Part shown: in pieces, positions 1 through 10,816 of the stretch
Numbering within the stretch: position 1 is the stretch's first letter
Layout: the number at the start of each line of letters is the position of its first letter
Assembly (NCBI GenBank): GCA_010405405.1
Contig: MU004238.1
Location: 1,254,374 to 1,318,373, forward strand
From: Microthyrium microscopicum
Lineage: Eukaryota > Ascomycota > Dothideomycetes > Microthyriales > Microthyriaceae
DNA length: 64,000 bases
Direction of reading: 5' to 3'
Made by a program: the position numbers and the translations under genes
Notes under the pieces: model-generated
Told to the model about the DNA's origin: nothing
The model's database searches: none
What the model saw: the letters and a program-made list of their open reading frames with translations, nothing else

Positions 1-385
1 GAGTGATCGGTCTTCGATCTTACGGAGATTGCAGAACTTTTTGCCGAGGATGGAGGATGCGAATCGGCTGTTGGATGTTGAGCGGGAGGCGGGGACGTTG
101 GCGAGTCGGGTCATTGATGCGGATGTTGATATGACTGATCAGTCAGATGATGGGAAGCAAGGGCAGTATATTGAGATGGTAGGTGTTGCTCATAATGGAG
201 CTGTTCTTTGGACTAACAACGATTAGGATCTCGGGCTCGGTGTTTGGGAAGAACAAGACGAAGATGTCGCCAAAGACCCCGATGTCCAAGCACGACAAGA
301 AGCCGAGGAAAAGATCAAGGCTGCACTCTTTCAAGATACAAAGGCCGGAGCCATCCAAGTGGTGCAAGAAGATGGTGACATATGA
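1..385 (+). CDS. NOPCHAP1-like (DUF4598) protein, 3' part only
   Basis: Gene cut by the left edge; frame opens at base 2. Exons are <1..178 and 227..385, with a 48-nt intron (GTAGGT donor, CTAAC branch point, TAG acceptor). The visible ~103 residues contain RLQNFLPRMEDANRLLD and, across the splice, YIEMDLGLGVWEE, followed by an acidic charged tail. From family knowledge, human NOPCHAP1 has a FLPQMARANEKL segment followed by an IQMDVALFEM segment in the same order, so I infer a member of this small family, which links R2TP/HSP90 to the box C/D snoRNP protein NOP58. The fungal members are annotated only as DUF4598. It is tail to tail with GDA1, with 98 bases between stops. The N-terminus is outside the window, so full length is unknown. 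The match rests on two short motifs. Confidence 0.6.
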
Positions 386-483
386 TCTATGTGACGTCCA
401 AACGCGACCGGGAGCATATGTTGCTCCACCCTGATGATACATGTCTAATTATACAAATGATACCCGCTATTATATGCAATATC

Positions 484-2347
484 TCAATGCTCCGTAATTC
501 TACAGTGCCAGCCCGACGTTTGTTCGAGTAGCGGTAAACTAAACAACATGTTAGCATATGCGTACAGAGTGCAGTCGGATCATGAACATACCTGGCTCCC
601 AAGCACCAACCCAATTCATTACCCTTGATCTTCTTTGCAATCTTGACTTCTCGGTCAATTGGCATCTCATATCCAAGATGCAACAACGCAAACATAAAAT
701 TAAGATCCAAACATGTCTCCGGTCGTCCATTCAATTCATCCATAGCGCCTTCAATGCTGTGGAAAACATCCCAAGACTTCTTGCCATTGCACACCCGTTG
801 GGCTAGCTCCTTCAACTCGCGTAGTGTAAAACTCTCTGGTACACCTAGTGGCTTCACTCGATCATAGAAGTAGCTGAACAGGTATACATCCTCAACTGAA
901 AAGGTCTTTTCGAGCGATGGCTGATGCACTCCATCAAATGCACATGGGTGTAGTTTGCACTCAGTATCTTTACGCAGTGTACGTTCAGCAATGGCTTGAC
1001 ATTGCACCGGGGCACCCTCTGTTGGACCGACCATCTTGACTTTGACACTAGAGCCTAGTGCGTGGCCGTCGGGCATCTTGACTTCGACTTCGCGGGTCAT
1101 GCCTGGGATGATGCATGGATTGGTGATGGGTTCCGAGAGCCAAGCTCGGTCTTCGCCTTTCTCTTTGTACAGTGCCTCGACAACAGCGGTATGTATGTTC
1201 TCACGTGCGGCCATGAGGCCATACCCAAGATACGAATGTTGGTAAAGGTCAAATTGGCGACCACCAAAGTCGAGCTCATATTTGTGATCGCCAGGAGCCA
1301 ATTTCTCGGGCATACCGCCGTTCGGCTTCTTGAAGTTTGGTTGGAAGACAATCTGCGTAGAGCCACCACCGAGGTCAAAGACAGCAGCAGTGGGGGAATC
1401 GTCCGGTCCACCGATCTTGCCGAGTAAATAGTTGGTTGTGATCCAGGCATAGACACCTTCGTATTTGCCATCCATGACTTCCACACCGCCTTTCTCTTCG
1501 GAGAGAACGGGGAAGGGGTATTCGGTTTCGAGGCGATGGCGGACAGCTTTGAGGATGGCGTTGCTAAGTTCTGGGCCGAGTTTTCGGAGACCTGCTGTTG
1601 CTTTGACTGCTACTGGCGTACATCCCTTCAACTTATCTGGGACATGAGCCATGGCTTCTTCCATTAGTGTGTCCAAACTCTTCGCAGCGCCCTCAGCGTC
1701 TTCTTTATATGAACTGAGCCCAGAGCCTCCCTCTCGCTTAGGTGTCTGCTTGAAGATCTCCTCCTCAAGCTCAGGCGTTGACCCGCAATTATTGAATCTG
1801 TAAACATGGATACGCGACCCCGTACTGCCCGCGTCGATCATTAAAACATATTGTATGATGGGTTTATTCGCAGCAAACGATTTGTTGCATTTCTTCGTGC
1901 CCGTCGTTGGATCTGTAGCAACATCGCCACCCTTCTTGAAGGATGGAGTATGATCTAAAACCCATAATTAGTCCTGATCAAGAATTTCGCTTGAATTGCA
2001 AACTCACCGCCTACATATTTCTCGACCGCCTGACGCTCCCCTGGCGCGAAAAGGAACAACACAAATAACACAAATGCAATGACTCCACCCGCCTTGAGAT
2101 ACCGTAACCTTTGGCGGTGATTCATGTGAGCCTGTCTCCCCTCGTATGCGTGGCCAGACCGGCCTGTGAATGTATTTCGCGCGTAGCGATCCGACGGCCG
2201 ATACGGCTCGTCGAGGTTGCGTGTAGGTAGCGTGACGGAGGAGGTGCGGCGATTGCGGGTATTAGAAGTAGCGGAGGGGTTGGTATTATTGAAGCCAAAG
2301 TAGGACCAGATTCCAGCTCGTTGGCGAACGTCGACGCTGCTGGACAT
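484..2347 (-). CDS. GDA1: Golgi guanosine-diphosphatase (GDA1/CD39 nucleotidase)
   Basis: Exons (minus strand) 2347..2008, 1954..592 and 538..484; introns of 53 nt each; 585 aa. It hydrolyses GDP (and UDP) to the monophosphate in the Golgi lumen, which lets nucleotide-sugar antiporters keep working during mannosylation. A single membrane segment at about residues 85-101 after a basic cytosolic tail gives a type II topology. Apyrase-conserved regions are visible: MIDAGSTGSRIHVYRF (about 152-167), KATAGLR, EEKGGVEVMDGKYEGVYAW, and AAVFDLGGGSTQIVF. The last exon supplies the family ending GWCLGASLPLLE, whereas reading through the last intron gives an unrelated tail, so the splice is well supported. 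The ATG is the first in frame and is followed by a conventional fungal N-tail. Confidence 0.93.
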
Positions 2348-2941
2348 TGGAAGGTGATAAGAAGATTATGTGTTGTTCGTGATGGCTGTGTAACAGGGAC
2401 TTGAGGACATTGGTCGTTGTGCTACCGGTACAGGGAAAGACTCGAGGCGCGCCAGAATGAGGAACGAGGCTGTGAAAAGAAAGTGCGGTCTATAATGAAG
2501 AAGGTGTCAAGACTATTTTCAAGTCTTGAAATGCGCAGATCTAAGGAGAGATGATGGTTTAGAAAAAAAGGTTAGGAGGTGCAACCAGTAGCACTTTGAG
2601 AATCACAGATTGGCCAAAAGCCGCTTTGATAATCTTTCCCTTAAAACCCCTAAAATTAAAAAGAGGCCAAAATTACATTGACTTTTAGCGTAGGACTAGC
2701 GCTACTTAATCAAGAATTCGTACATAAAATCAACCTCCAGTATTTGATCTTCTTCACTTCGCGCAATTGCGCATGCAACATAAAAGTACCGGCGATCCTC
2801 CACTTGGTTGGTACCTCCCTATGAACAGAATTCTGTCATCCAATGCTATGGAGGTTTTTTTTTTTCGTACCACGCCATAGTCGCTTGCTGCATATCCAGG
2901 TGGTGAATCCTGTCGATTTGCATGCCCATCCAGTCCACTCT
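2348..2941. other. Intergenic: GDA1 upstream region
   Basis: About 600 bases between the GDA1 start and the stop of the next minus-strand gene. It must hold the GDA1 promoter. I see no ORF with coding character and no recognisable element apart from a run of T near 2857-2866. Confidence 0.5.
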
Positions 2942-3973
2942 TCATGCAACCATCTCAACGTCAGTGTTCATGCCAAACCCGGACTCAATTCCGCATGACT
3001 CCAGTCTGTTGATTTCTTGCCGCGCCGTCCAGTTCTTCCAAACCGGTGCTGTCACCACCTGTGCTCGCGGCGTCCAGGCCTTCACTTGCCGTTTAATAGT
3101 AGAGTTGCCACTACCCCAGCCGCCGGCCGATTCATGGTTCGGGTCGAACAGGTCTGCGTTACTATACTTTCGTTTGGATGCCTTCTGCGGAACCGGAGCA
3201 TACAATATGGGCGTTTGGCAACCGATTATGTTCTCTTGTGCAGTAGTGCCAACGTCCATCTGAACATCATCATTCATGCTTACGACAGTCTGGGTGAACG
3301 TCTCCTTGACGTTACGAGCTGGATCGAGTATCGATTCTGGTACGTTGAGTTGAGGACTGGAAGCTCGGATGATGGCTGTATCATTGGCAATTTGCTGTAA
3401 CCTGGCTTGGTTCATACGCAGAATGGGATGAATATGCGCTATGGATTCCCTAGGACTGGTCAGTCAGCGTGTTCAAAGGCAGTTATCTAAGTCTTCTTAC
3501 AGTTGGAGACACTGAAGCAGCCAATTGAACGTGGTGACTTGACAAGTCAACTTTGTCAAGATATCTTCCATCAAGCTCTCGTTCCAAGCAACCCATAACA
3601 GTTTCGCGGCCCAGTCACCGCAAAGCTTTTGCACCTCATCTTCTATGAGACCGGTAAGCGATTTGCTTCCAACGAGAGCAATGTCGAAGGCTTCGAACAG
3701 AGCGCTGTCCTTGGAGCCAAGCTTGGCTGCAAATTCAGTTGGGTTGAGCAGAAGAAGTTCCTGAATGTGGTGAAGTGCGTTTGTCGTCAGGTTGATTTGC
3801 GCAGTGATTGCAATGATAGTGAATTTGGCATTCTTGTATTTCTCCTTCAATTCATTGAATTGACTGTAGAGTTTGGCACAACTCGACAAGGTGTCGGACT
3901 GGGGACATCAGTGAGCATTGGAACGGGGAGCCGAAGTATTCGCATAACTTACCACAGCGGCTATGGACTCCAT
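2942..3973 (-). CDS. Solitary fungal N-terminal (PigL_N/STAND-type) helical domain protein
   Basis: Exons (minus) 3973..3953, 3898..3501 and 3455..2942; introns of 54 and 45 nt; 310 aa. The 21-nt first exon encodes MESIAAV and joins SDTLSSCAKLYSQFNELKEK in frame. Residues 1-155 are predicted helices with the pattern of the fungal N-terminal domain found in front of NACHT/ankyrin proteins (azaphilone cluster protein L type): an N-terminal amphipathic stretch, repeated leucine heptads, then LWVAWNESLMEDILTKL and a leucine-rich WLLQCLQL. The remaining half (about 156-310) is polar and looks disordered, with KRKYSNADLF and no NTPase, ankyrin or TPR repeats. Such domains are thought to act as adaptors or cell-death inducers in fungal NLR-like proteins; here the function is unknown. 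It is divergent from the PPPDE gene across 837 bases. Confidence 0.75.
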
Positions 3974-4810
3974 CTTCGTGAAAGCAAACCCTAGCGAAGG
4001 ATAAATTGATCGTCGGAACAAGACGATAAAAAAAGAGAAGAGAGAGGGTCCTCTTTATCTTTAAAACGGTAAACCCACTGAACGCCTTCGCAAGCCTTTG
4101 TACAAACTTAGGTGAGCCGGCTGAGGACCATGTTGCACGAGCAACGCCTCCAGATTCCGGCTCCATAAATAGTCGTCAGATTCAGGTCCCTTGGCTTGGC
4201 CACCGGGTGCAACAAGCTTGAAATCATGATCTTTGAGACGCTTTCTCAGAAGAGGTGCTTAGTTTCCAGGTTGTCAACACACGATGTTCCAGGTTTCTGC
4301 ATGTGTGTGCACATCAAACCAGCCTGGTCGTTAGAGACTTGTAGAGCTCCGTACTAGTGGCAAGTCAAGGTGGCAACCAAAATGAGATCTCAAACCCAAA
4401 TACAGGTCTGTACATTCTGGATTTGTCAAATCCGATCTGTACTGTCTGAGATGTTAATATGAGCTACAGGAATACTAGAGGTTAGGACACTATTACTAGT
4501 GCAAGTATCTATATCTATACATGCAAGACATGCAGATCAAGCTCTAGAGAGTACTACTTTGTAATAGAAGGAGCGATGGCGCTAAGCCCAAAAGGTCAGG
4601 GCAATGCAACTGCGACGACGATGGCGAGTTTACGTGCCTGCAGCAGCCTACAGCCTACAGCATCATTTACAGTACAAGAAGTACCTTAAAAGCAGATACT
4701 TGAATCTGCCATCAAACACCTACATCTTCCACATATCAATATCCTTAGCATTGTCTCTGCATTAGACCATAATTCAAACGCCCGCGTTTTGGCCATATTC
4801 TCACTGCATC
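3974..4810. other. Divergent intergenic region
   Basis: Shared 5' region of the PigL_N-like gene (minus) and the PPPDE gene (plus). I see no long coding ORF. The sequence is of ordinary composition and must contain both promoters; no motif can be called with confidence. Confidence 0.45.
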
Positions 4811-6760
4811 ATGGATGTACAGCTTTATGTCTATGACCTCTCACAGGTAGATCTAAGTCTAGCATTCAAACAGTAAAGGAAACTAACATATCCAGGGTCT
4901 TGCTCGACAGGTATAGCGCCTGAACAGATCAGCTAGATGTACGCAAGCTAAACTAAGCCATAGTTCTCTCAACAGTTCATAGGAACTCAAATAGGTAGAT
5001 TCAGTACTGCCTCAGAGGTCATCGAATCAGTTGCTAATACACATAAGATGCCGTTTACCATACTTCAATCGTACTGGAAGGCATAGAGTACTTCTATGGT
5101 GCCGGCATTCAGTCAACTCAAGCTGGCAGCACTCACCATGGTCGTCCAATGGAAACCGTTTCGCTTGGACGAACTGAACTTCCTATCGAACTCGTACTTG
5201 AGTACTTGGACAGCTTGAGAAGCATATACACCCAAGAGGTGAACCTCCTCCAAAGCATATACAAAACGCGTACGCTAACTCTGGTCTTTAGTCTTATGAT
5301 CTCTTCTTACACAACTGTAACAACTTGTAAGAAATCATACAATCTTGAAATTCGAACCTAATTGAAGTAGCTCCAATGACTTTGCAATGTTCTTGGTTGG
5401 AAAGAATATTCCTATTCACATAACATCTCTTCCACAAACGGTCATGAACACGCCATTTGGTATGATGCTGAAACCATATCTTGATCAAGCCATGAGACCT
5501 ATTACACAAGCTCCTGTTCAATCTACTATACCGTCTCAGCCTTCGGCGACCCGATCTACAGACTCTGGGGCAGTACGAAACATCACTTCAATATCAGAAC
5601 TAGAGAAGGCCTTGGCTTCAGCAAAGAACTCTTGTTCTATCATCTTCTTTACCAGCTCAACCTGTGGGCCGTGCAAGATCCTCTATGGCCCCTTTGACCA
5701 AGCAGCTCGTGAAACAGGCGACAGAGCCGTCTTCATCAAAGTCGATATCAACTTAGCCCAAGCCATAGCCGAGCAATACAGGATCTCCGCGACACCAACA
5801 TTCATGACCTTCCTCAAAGGCGCAAAACAAGAACAATGGGCTGGTGCTGACCTGCAACGCCTACAATCTTCCCTCAAATACCTCCTGGCCGCCGCCTACC
5901 CAGCACATCCTCACACTTCCCTTCCCGTCTCCGCCCTTGTAGCCGCTGGCCGAACACCAATCCGCTACACCAAACTCCCTCCTTTGGACAAGCTCATCCC
6001 CAAACTCGGCTCTCTCGCAACAGACCCTTCCGTTCTCGCCATGAAAACATTCCTCCCAAACATCTCCTCCGCCAACGCCGCAGACAATCCACTCCCCTCC
6101 CTCCCAGACTTTGCCACCTTCCTCACCCACGCCCTATCTGCTCTCCCCAACGATGCGCTCTTTGCAGCCTACGACCTCTTCCGCGCAGCCCTAATCGACG
6201 CCCGAGTCGCCGCGTTCTTCGCAGACTCTGCCCGCCATACAACACTCCTGACGCTACTGCACTACGTCACAGATGCAGACACAGAAGCGCCGTACCCGCT
6301 ACGCATTGTTGCGCTACATCTTGCATGTAACGTGCTTGCGGGCGCTCTCCCGCACAGTCTCGAGCAATCTGTACTTGCGGCGCTTGTCAGTTTGGCTGCC
6401 GCAGGCTTATTGGACGCTGAACACGCGAATGTGCGTGTTGCGGCAGCGAGTTTGGCGTTCAATCTGAGTTCGTTGGCGCAGCGTGGTGCGATAGCGCTGA
6501 GTGATGATTCGCGCGTAGAGCTCGTAGCGGCGACGGCCGAAGCGTTAGGTCGTGAAACGGAGAGTGTTGAATGTGCCACCGGACTGGTATTGGCACTCGG
6601 ATTGGCGATTTATATGGCCGATATGGATGGAGAAGTCGTAGATTTATGTCGTGCGATTGATGTAGCTGGTACAGTGAAGAGCAAGAAGGAGCTATTGCAG
6701 AAGACAGCGGCGAGCCAAGAAGCAGTGATGTTGGTTACGAAAGGATTGGAAAGATCCTGA
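4811..6760 (+). CDS. PPPDE desumoylase-like / thioredoxin / PUL domain protein
   Basis: Exons 4811..4846, 4896..4910, 4964..4994, 5048..5238, 5292..5326 and 5371..6760; 565 aa. Exon 2 is a 15-nt microexon encoding GLARQ. Residues 1-125 are a PPPDE papain-fold isopeptidase (DeSI family): it starts MDVQLYVYDLSQGLARQ, catalytic His is H32 in YHTSIVLEG and catalytic Cys is C100 in LHNCNNF. Residues about 170-275 are a thioredoxin fold with an intact CGPC active site (C201/C204) and a following SATPTFMTF cis-proline region. Residues about 300-560 are Ala/Leu-rich helical repeats of the PUL type, which in PLAA/Ufd3 binds the C-terminus of Cdc48/p97. This three-domain order is known from other ascomycetes. 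I infer a Cdc48-linked deubiquitinase or desumoylase with redox control; substrates are unknown. Confidence 0.9.
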
Positions 6761-6781
6761 GGATACCTTGGATAATAGATT

Positions 6782-7003
6782 CTAGTCGTAATGTATGTGG
6801 TTGTCATATCTTTCTGCCGCTGCAACACGCCAGGATTCTCGATATTGATATGGTAACCCGACCCACTTCGTGTAGTCGGCCGCAAGCTTGACGAAAACGA
6901 ATAATGCTACGAACATTGCTGCTGCTGCGGCTGCAAAGAAGCATTCGAGTCGAGTCCATGGTCGACCAAGTTGGAATCGATTGACTCCCTGTAAATTCTC
7001 CAT
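6782..7003 (-). CDS. Small single-pass membrane protein
   Basis: Single-exon ORF of 73 aa beginning MENLQGVNRFQLGRPW. One hydrophobic segment, about residues 24-46, is alanine-rich then AMFVALFVFVKLAA, and is followed by a soluble YTKWVGLPYQYRESW tail. I do not recognise the family. Support comes from the compact reading frame, a clear transmembrane segment with basic and aromatic flanks, and its position tail to tail with the PPPDE gene (21 bases between stops). In-frame extension to a TTG upstream is possible but the ATG at 7003 is the sensible start. It could be a small mitochondrial or ER protein, but nothing in the sequence decides between these. Confidence 0.5.
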   Translation of the reverse strand: MENLQGVNRFQLGRPWTRLECFFAAAAAAMFVALFVFVKLAADYTKWVGLPYQYRESWRVAAAERYDNHIHYD

Positions 7004-7366
7004 TGTAAAATTTTCAATGTGTGACAACGGAATGTAAAGTTAAGCAAGGTAAATCTGATGAGAACATGGAAATGAACAAGTGTTTATCGTTAGACGTGTG
7101 TGGTGTTGTCTGCTAGCGTACCGCTCAGATTATCAATAGTAGCTGGACGCAATGCATACGCTGGACATGCAATAGAGAACCATCATCTGAAGTACAACGG
7201 TCGACCCGTGAGTACATTGTAAGAGAATGGCTTCCACAGCAGAAGCTCTGGGAATAGATACAGCCAGTATACTTCGGATATGACTTTGAACCAACAACAT
7301 GTATATCATCACAAGCCCTTTCCATTCGGAACGTTCCATACTAGGTAGCCAACTGTTCCAATCCTT
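7004..7366. other. Intergenic: 5' side of the small membrane protein gene
   Basis: About 360 bases between two minus-strand genes. Several short overlapping ORFs are present but lack codon character. I see no RNA gene or repeat. Confidence 0.45.
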
Positions 7367-8734
7367 TTATCCCCAGTACTTGAGCAAACCATTCGCATCT
7401 CCTGTCACTGCCCTGCTCGGTTCCCTCGGATGCCATTGGCAAGCCAGCACCGGACTATCACCAGCCTGAATCTTATGCAACATCTTACAACTCTTCCAGC
7501 TCCACCAGCACACATATCCGCCAGTATCACCACTCATCACCAGTTCTCCATCCGCACTAACATCCACATCAATAGCATAGCCCGCATTGTTATGCCCCCG
7601 AAAGCTCTTTTTACGATTCTGCCTAAACCGTTCCGTCGACGCATACACAACGATCTGATTGTCACTGCTTTGTAACGCAATAAATGGTTTTGTTGGGTGG
7701 TGTACGGCACGGTTCATGCTATACATATGCGGTTCCGCAATAAACTTGATCGGTACGGGAATGCCGTACTCCCATGCGCGTAGACTCTTGTCGTCAGACG
7801 TACTGACGAACCGGCGGTCTTCGTCGCAGAATGTGAGGGTATTGACGGGGCCAAGATGGTGGTCGTATTCCTGGACGAGTTCGCGGGTACGTGTGTCGAA
7901 TTGGACGATCTTCTTATCGGCCATGCCGGCGATGAATTCGTGGGGTTGGGAGGGATTGAAACGGACGACGTGGGGTGTTTTGCCGGTGGTGAATTTTGCT
8001 TTGCAGGCGCCGGTTTCCGTGTCCCAGAGCTTCATTGTGCGATCGTATGAGGCGGTGAGGAATTCGACTCCAGAGGGGTTGAACGTTACGTCGTTGGTGC
8101 TCTTGGTGTGGCCAGAATATGTGCGGAGTAGCTCGCGATCGTGGTATACGTCGAAGAGTTTGACTTTGCCGCTGGCGGAGGCTGTTAGGAGAAGGTGGCC
8201 AGAGTCGGGGAAAAAGCGCATTTGCGTTATGGCGGCGCCTTGTTGTTCTTTCCAGGTGTGCACTAGTTTCTTCGGTACGTAGTTCTTGATGCCACTGTTG
8301 TCGCCGCGAAGATCGATATTCAGATCTAGTGGGACATGCATATATGTTCGACCTTGATAGTCGTGCATCTGACTGCCATGGAATTCGGATGTCTCTGCCT
8401 CATCGGCGGGCGCATAGTCGGTTGCCATCTTAAATGGCACAACTGCCTGCTCTTGCTCCTCTTCCTCCTCTGTATCATTGTCGGTCACTTCGATCTCTTC
8501 CTCGGATCCATCGCTAACCTCGGGCGTCTTTTGCTTGAACTTTGCCCATGGCCCTTTGTATGCGCCTGGTCCGTACACGACACTGGCGTCCCCCCTCTCT
8601 TCCCGCTTCCGTTTCTTGGATTGTTGGCTCTCGACGGCGCGGTGGGCAGAGCGGAACGTGCTTTCGCTAATCACAATCTCGGAGGCAAATCCGGTCGGTA
8701 CGGAGCCTTTCGTGGAGGTAGGTTTTTGGGCCAT
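7367..8734 (-). CDS. CDC40: Pre-mRNA splicing factor CDC40/PRP17, WD40 protein
   Basis: Single exon, 455 aa, the same length as yeast Prp17 and shorter than the human protein. The spliceosomal WD40 protein acts at the second transesterification step (C to C* transition). The N-terminal region carries the family segment PTGFASEIVISESTFRSAHR, a KKRKREER basic patch and an acidic stretch (about 75-97). Conserved DYQGRTYMHVP and PKKLVHTWKEQQG lead into seven WD repeats from about residue 165 to 455, with clear repeat endings such as VKLFDV, MKLWDTETG, IVQFDTRT and LRAWEYG, ending GLLKYWG. The intronless state is unusual for this locus but the frame is complete. The ATG directly follows a non-coding leader; no upstream exon is needed. 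Confidence 0.93.
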   Translation of the reverse strand: MAQKPTSTKGSVPTGFASEIVISESTFRSAHRAVESQQSKKRKREERGDASVVYGPGAYKGPWAKFKQKTPEVSDGSEEEIEVTDNDTEEEEEQEQAVVPFKMATDYAPADEAETSEFHGSQMHDYQGRTYMHVPLDLNIDLRGDNSGIKNYVPKKLVHTWKEQQGAAITQMRFFPDSGHLLLTASASGKVKLFDVYHDRELLRTYSGHTKSTNDVTFNPSGVEFLTASYDRTMKLWDTETGACKAKFTTGKTPHVVRFNPSQPHEFIAGMADKKIVQFDTRTRELVQEYDHHLGPVNTLTFCDEDRRFVSTSDDKSLRAWEYGIPVPIKFIAEPHMYSMNRAVHHPTKPFIALQSSDNQIVVYASTERFRQNRKKSFRGHNNAGYAIDVDVSADGELVMSGDTGGYVCWWSWKSCKMLHKIQAGDSPVLACQWHPREPSRAVTGDANGLLKYWG

Positions 8735-9452
8735 GGTTTAGGAGGTGTGGGTTGTAAAACTAGAAATGTTCTGTTCAAAAAGTTGGGTTGGAGAAGTGAT
8801 GGTAGTAGCCCTAGCCCTCATAGGCATCAAGCTATCATGTGAAATTGTCACCTCAAAAAATCAGGTCATTTGACAATTTTGGAATTTGTCAGAAGTTGCT
8901 ATAAAGATCTGCGATATCGAGGAAGCTTTTTTGAACAACGGAGGTATCAAATCTTATGGACGTGGGGTGAAGGCTGGCAGTGCTTGAATGAAAGCCATCA
9001 CCAAGCAAGCGAAGCTCACAGTTACCACTCAACAATTCTATGTATCGTCGTCCAGACATTATCAACATTGAATTTGTAAAAAATGCTCCCTAGGCTAAGA
9101 CTTGGCAAACGAACGCCAATGACACTTATAATATCGCACATCACCACCGTATACCAAGCTTGGTTCGTGTGAGATTACTACGTCAAGGTTTTCCACTCGT
9201 CCAAGCATTCTGCTTCATTTCGCTTTGCGCAATCATTGACCTCAGCTCATGGTCTATTTTCCAAGATCACAAGTACCCGGCCTCATTCGCAAAGACCATT
9301 AAACTAATATGCCACTCCGCCAAAACACTCTCCTCCTGGGGGTATATCGCTCGTAGGCTCTTCTCAGCCGCGCATAGGATGGGGTGAGAGGGTGCGTCGT
9401 TAAACCAGTCGTAATTACTATTCGAGATATACGATGAAGAAGGTGTTCACAT
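8735..9452. other. Intergenic: CDC40 upstream region
   Basis: About 720 bases between the CDC40 start and the ERV14 stop, both on the minus strand. It contains short ORFs only; nothing recognisable besides the inferred CDC40 promoter and the ERV14 3' end. Confidence 0.45.
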
Positions 9453-10114
9453 CTAGTTACCCTCCTCCTTGATCAGAGCAACGATCATGCTTGAAAGTGT
9501 TAGTAGTGACAAAAAGAACTGGAGAGGATGGCTTACCTATAAAGGTAGAAGAAGAACATCAGGAGGTGGAAACCAAGTTTAATGAAAGATTCCTAACAAT
9601 GTTAGATTGGCTCAAGGATGATCGCATCCATCTCATACCTTCTTGTGGACGTTAAGCTTTCGGAAGATCTCAGTGGCATCGAGTAAGTGCTGGTTATCAA
9701 GGATCCTAATGGGCCCGTTAGTTTACCACGCTTGCATACGTCCATTTCAGCTACTCACTTCTTCGCGTTCCAGGCCAATAGAGGAATGTTCAGAACAAAA
9801 GCGAGGAAGTAACCGTTGAGCAAGAACAAGACAGTCAAGAAGGCGTGAACTCCGGCTTCTGGGATGATGTATGTGTTGAGGCGGTTGCAGAGATCGATTG
9901 GGTTGATGTAATCACTGATCGCGAAGCTGTTAGCAAATGTACCTCCAATAATCGCAACATGCGCAACTAAGACAGTAGCTTCTATTCGTGTAGCTTCAAG
10001 GAAAACTTACCATTCTAGATCGCTATACATAATGGTGAAGAACACCTGGAGGAAGAGATTGACGGCATTTATGAGCACGGCAAAGAGATAGAGCCACGCT
10101 TCGCCCGACATCAT
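9453..10114 (-). CDS. ERV14: ERV14/cornichon COPII cargo receptor
   Basis: Exons (minus) 10114..10011, 9914..9759, 9705..9639, 9592..9537 and 9489..9453; 139 aa. None of these exons is visible as a long ORF, yet the spliced product matches the cornichon family end to end: MSGEAWLYLFAVLINAVNLF, then the acidic SDLECDYINPIDLCNRLN loop, HAFLTVLFLLNGYFLAF, LLDATEIFRKLNVHKKESF, and FHLLMFFFYLYSMIVALI. Three hydrophobic membrane segments are seen. The protein sorts transmembrane cargo into COPII vesicles at ER exit sites. Two ATG codons lie side by side (10114 and 10111); homologues begin at the second, but scanning would favour the first. Introns are 96, 53, 46 and 47 nt. Confidence 0.95.
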
Positions 10115-10816
10115 GGATGTATGTGTAAGGGAAAAGTTAAGATAGAGTTGTTAAAGCTACAAGCTTATCGTCACTTTACTGCCACGCGAAAGTGTGGTGT
10201 CCTGATGGCTGGGACGCGCGAAAAAAGTTGAAGGGGGGCGGGCTCAAGGAGAACGCGGACGTGGAGATAGGCGGGCAGGAAATGGCTCGGAAACGTATTG
10301 ACGAAGGTATCCAGGTGGTATAGGCTGATGACAGGCGGAGGAGTGAAGGCTGTAAAGCGGCGATATAAGGGCGGAGTGGACAGCTGTTGATTTCGGTTTT
10401 GATGAAATGGAGATCAGAAGCAAAGGTGTCGATGAATGAAGAACAAGGCACTGGAGGCAGGAGCGTTGAGGTCTTGGCTTTGCAAAGATGCACTGTGGAA
10501 GGGACGCTGGTGGTTGGCTGTAGCTCTCCAACCCCTGCCAACTCTTGCCTTTTGTCGTGACGCAATCCAACAGCTGCCTTTTTGACCAAGACACCGTTTG
10601 AATCATTAAGAACTTGATATTTCTTGAGAGAAAGATATATGTACGGGATTAGGTAGTATCAGACGTCTTATCATCATTTTTTTGGATTATGTAAGATCCA
10701 ATATGCTATTCATGCGACGCTTGTTCCACGCTTCAGTCAGCCTTGCGCTCAGCCTCATGCCCTTTTCGTGAAACCAACGCTTAGGGAAAAGTATCCGCAT
10801 ATCAGTCAAGCCTTGA
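10115..10816. other. Intergenic: ERV14 upstream region
   Basis: About 700 bases between the ERV14 start and the MAP1 stop. The minus strand reads as a pyrimidine-rich stretch close to the ERV14 start, typical of a strong fungal core promoter or leader. Overlapping minus-strand ORFs in this stretch look like a by-product of that skew. Confidence 0.45.

Noticed and set aside
10176-10606. Two overlapping minus-strand frames upstream of ERV14
   Set aside because: Pyrimidine-rich promoter or leader sequence read as Ser/Pro/Leu codons; no ATG context or conservation that I recognise.
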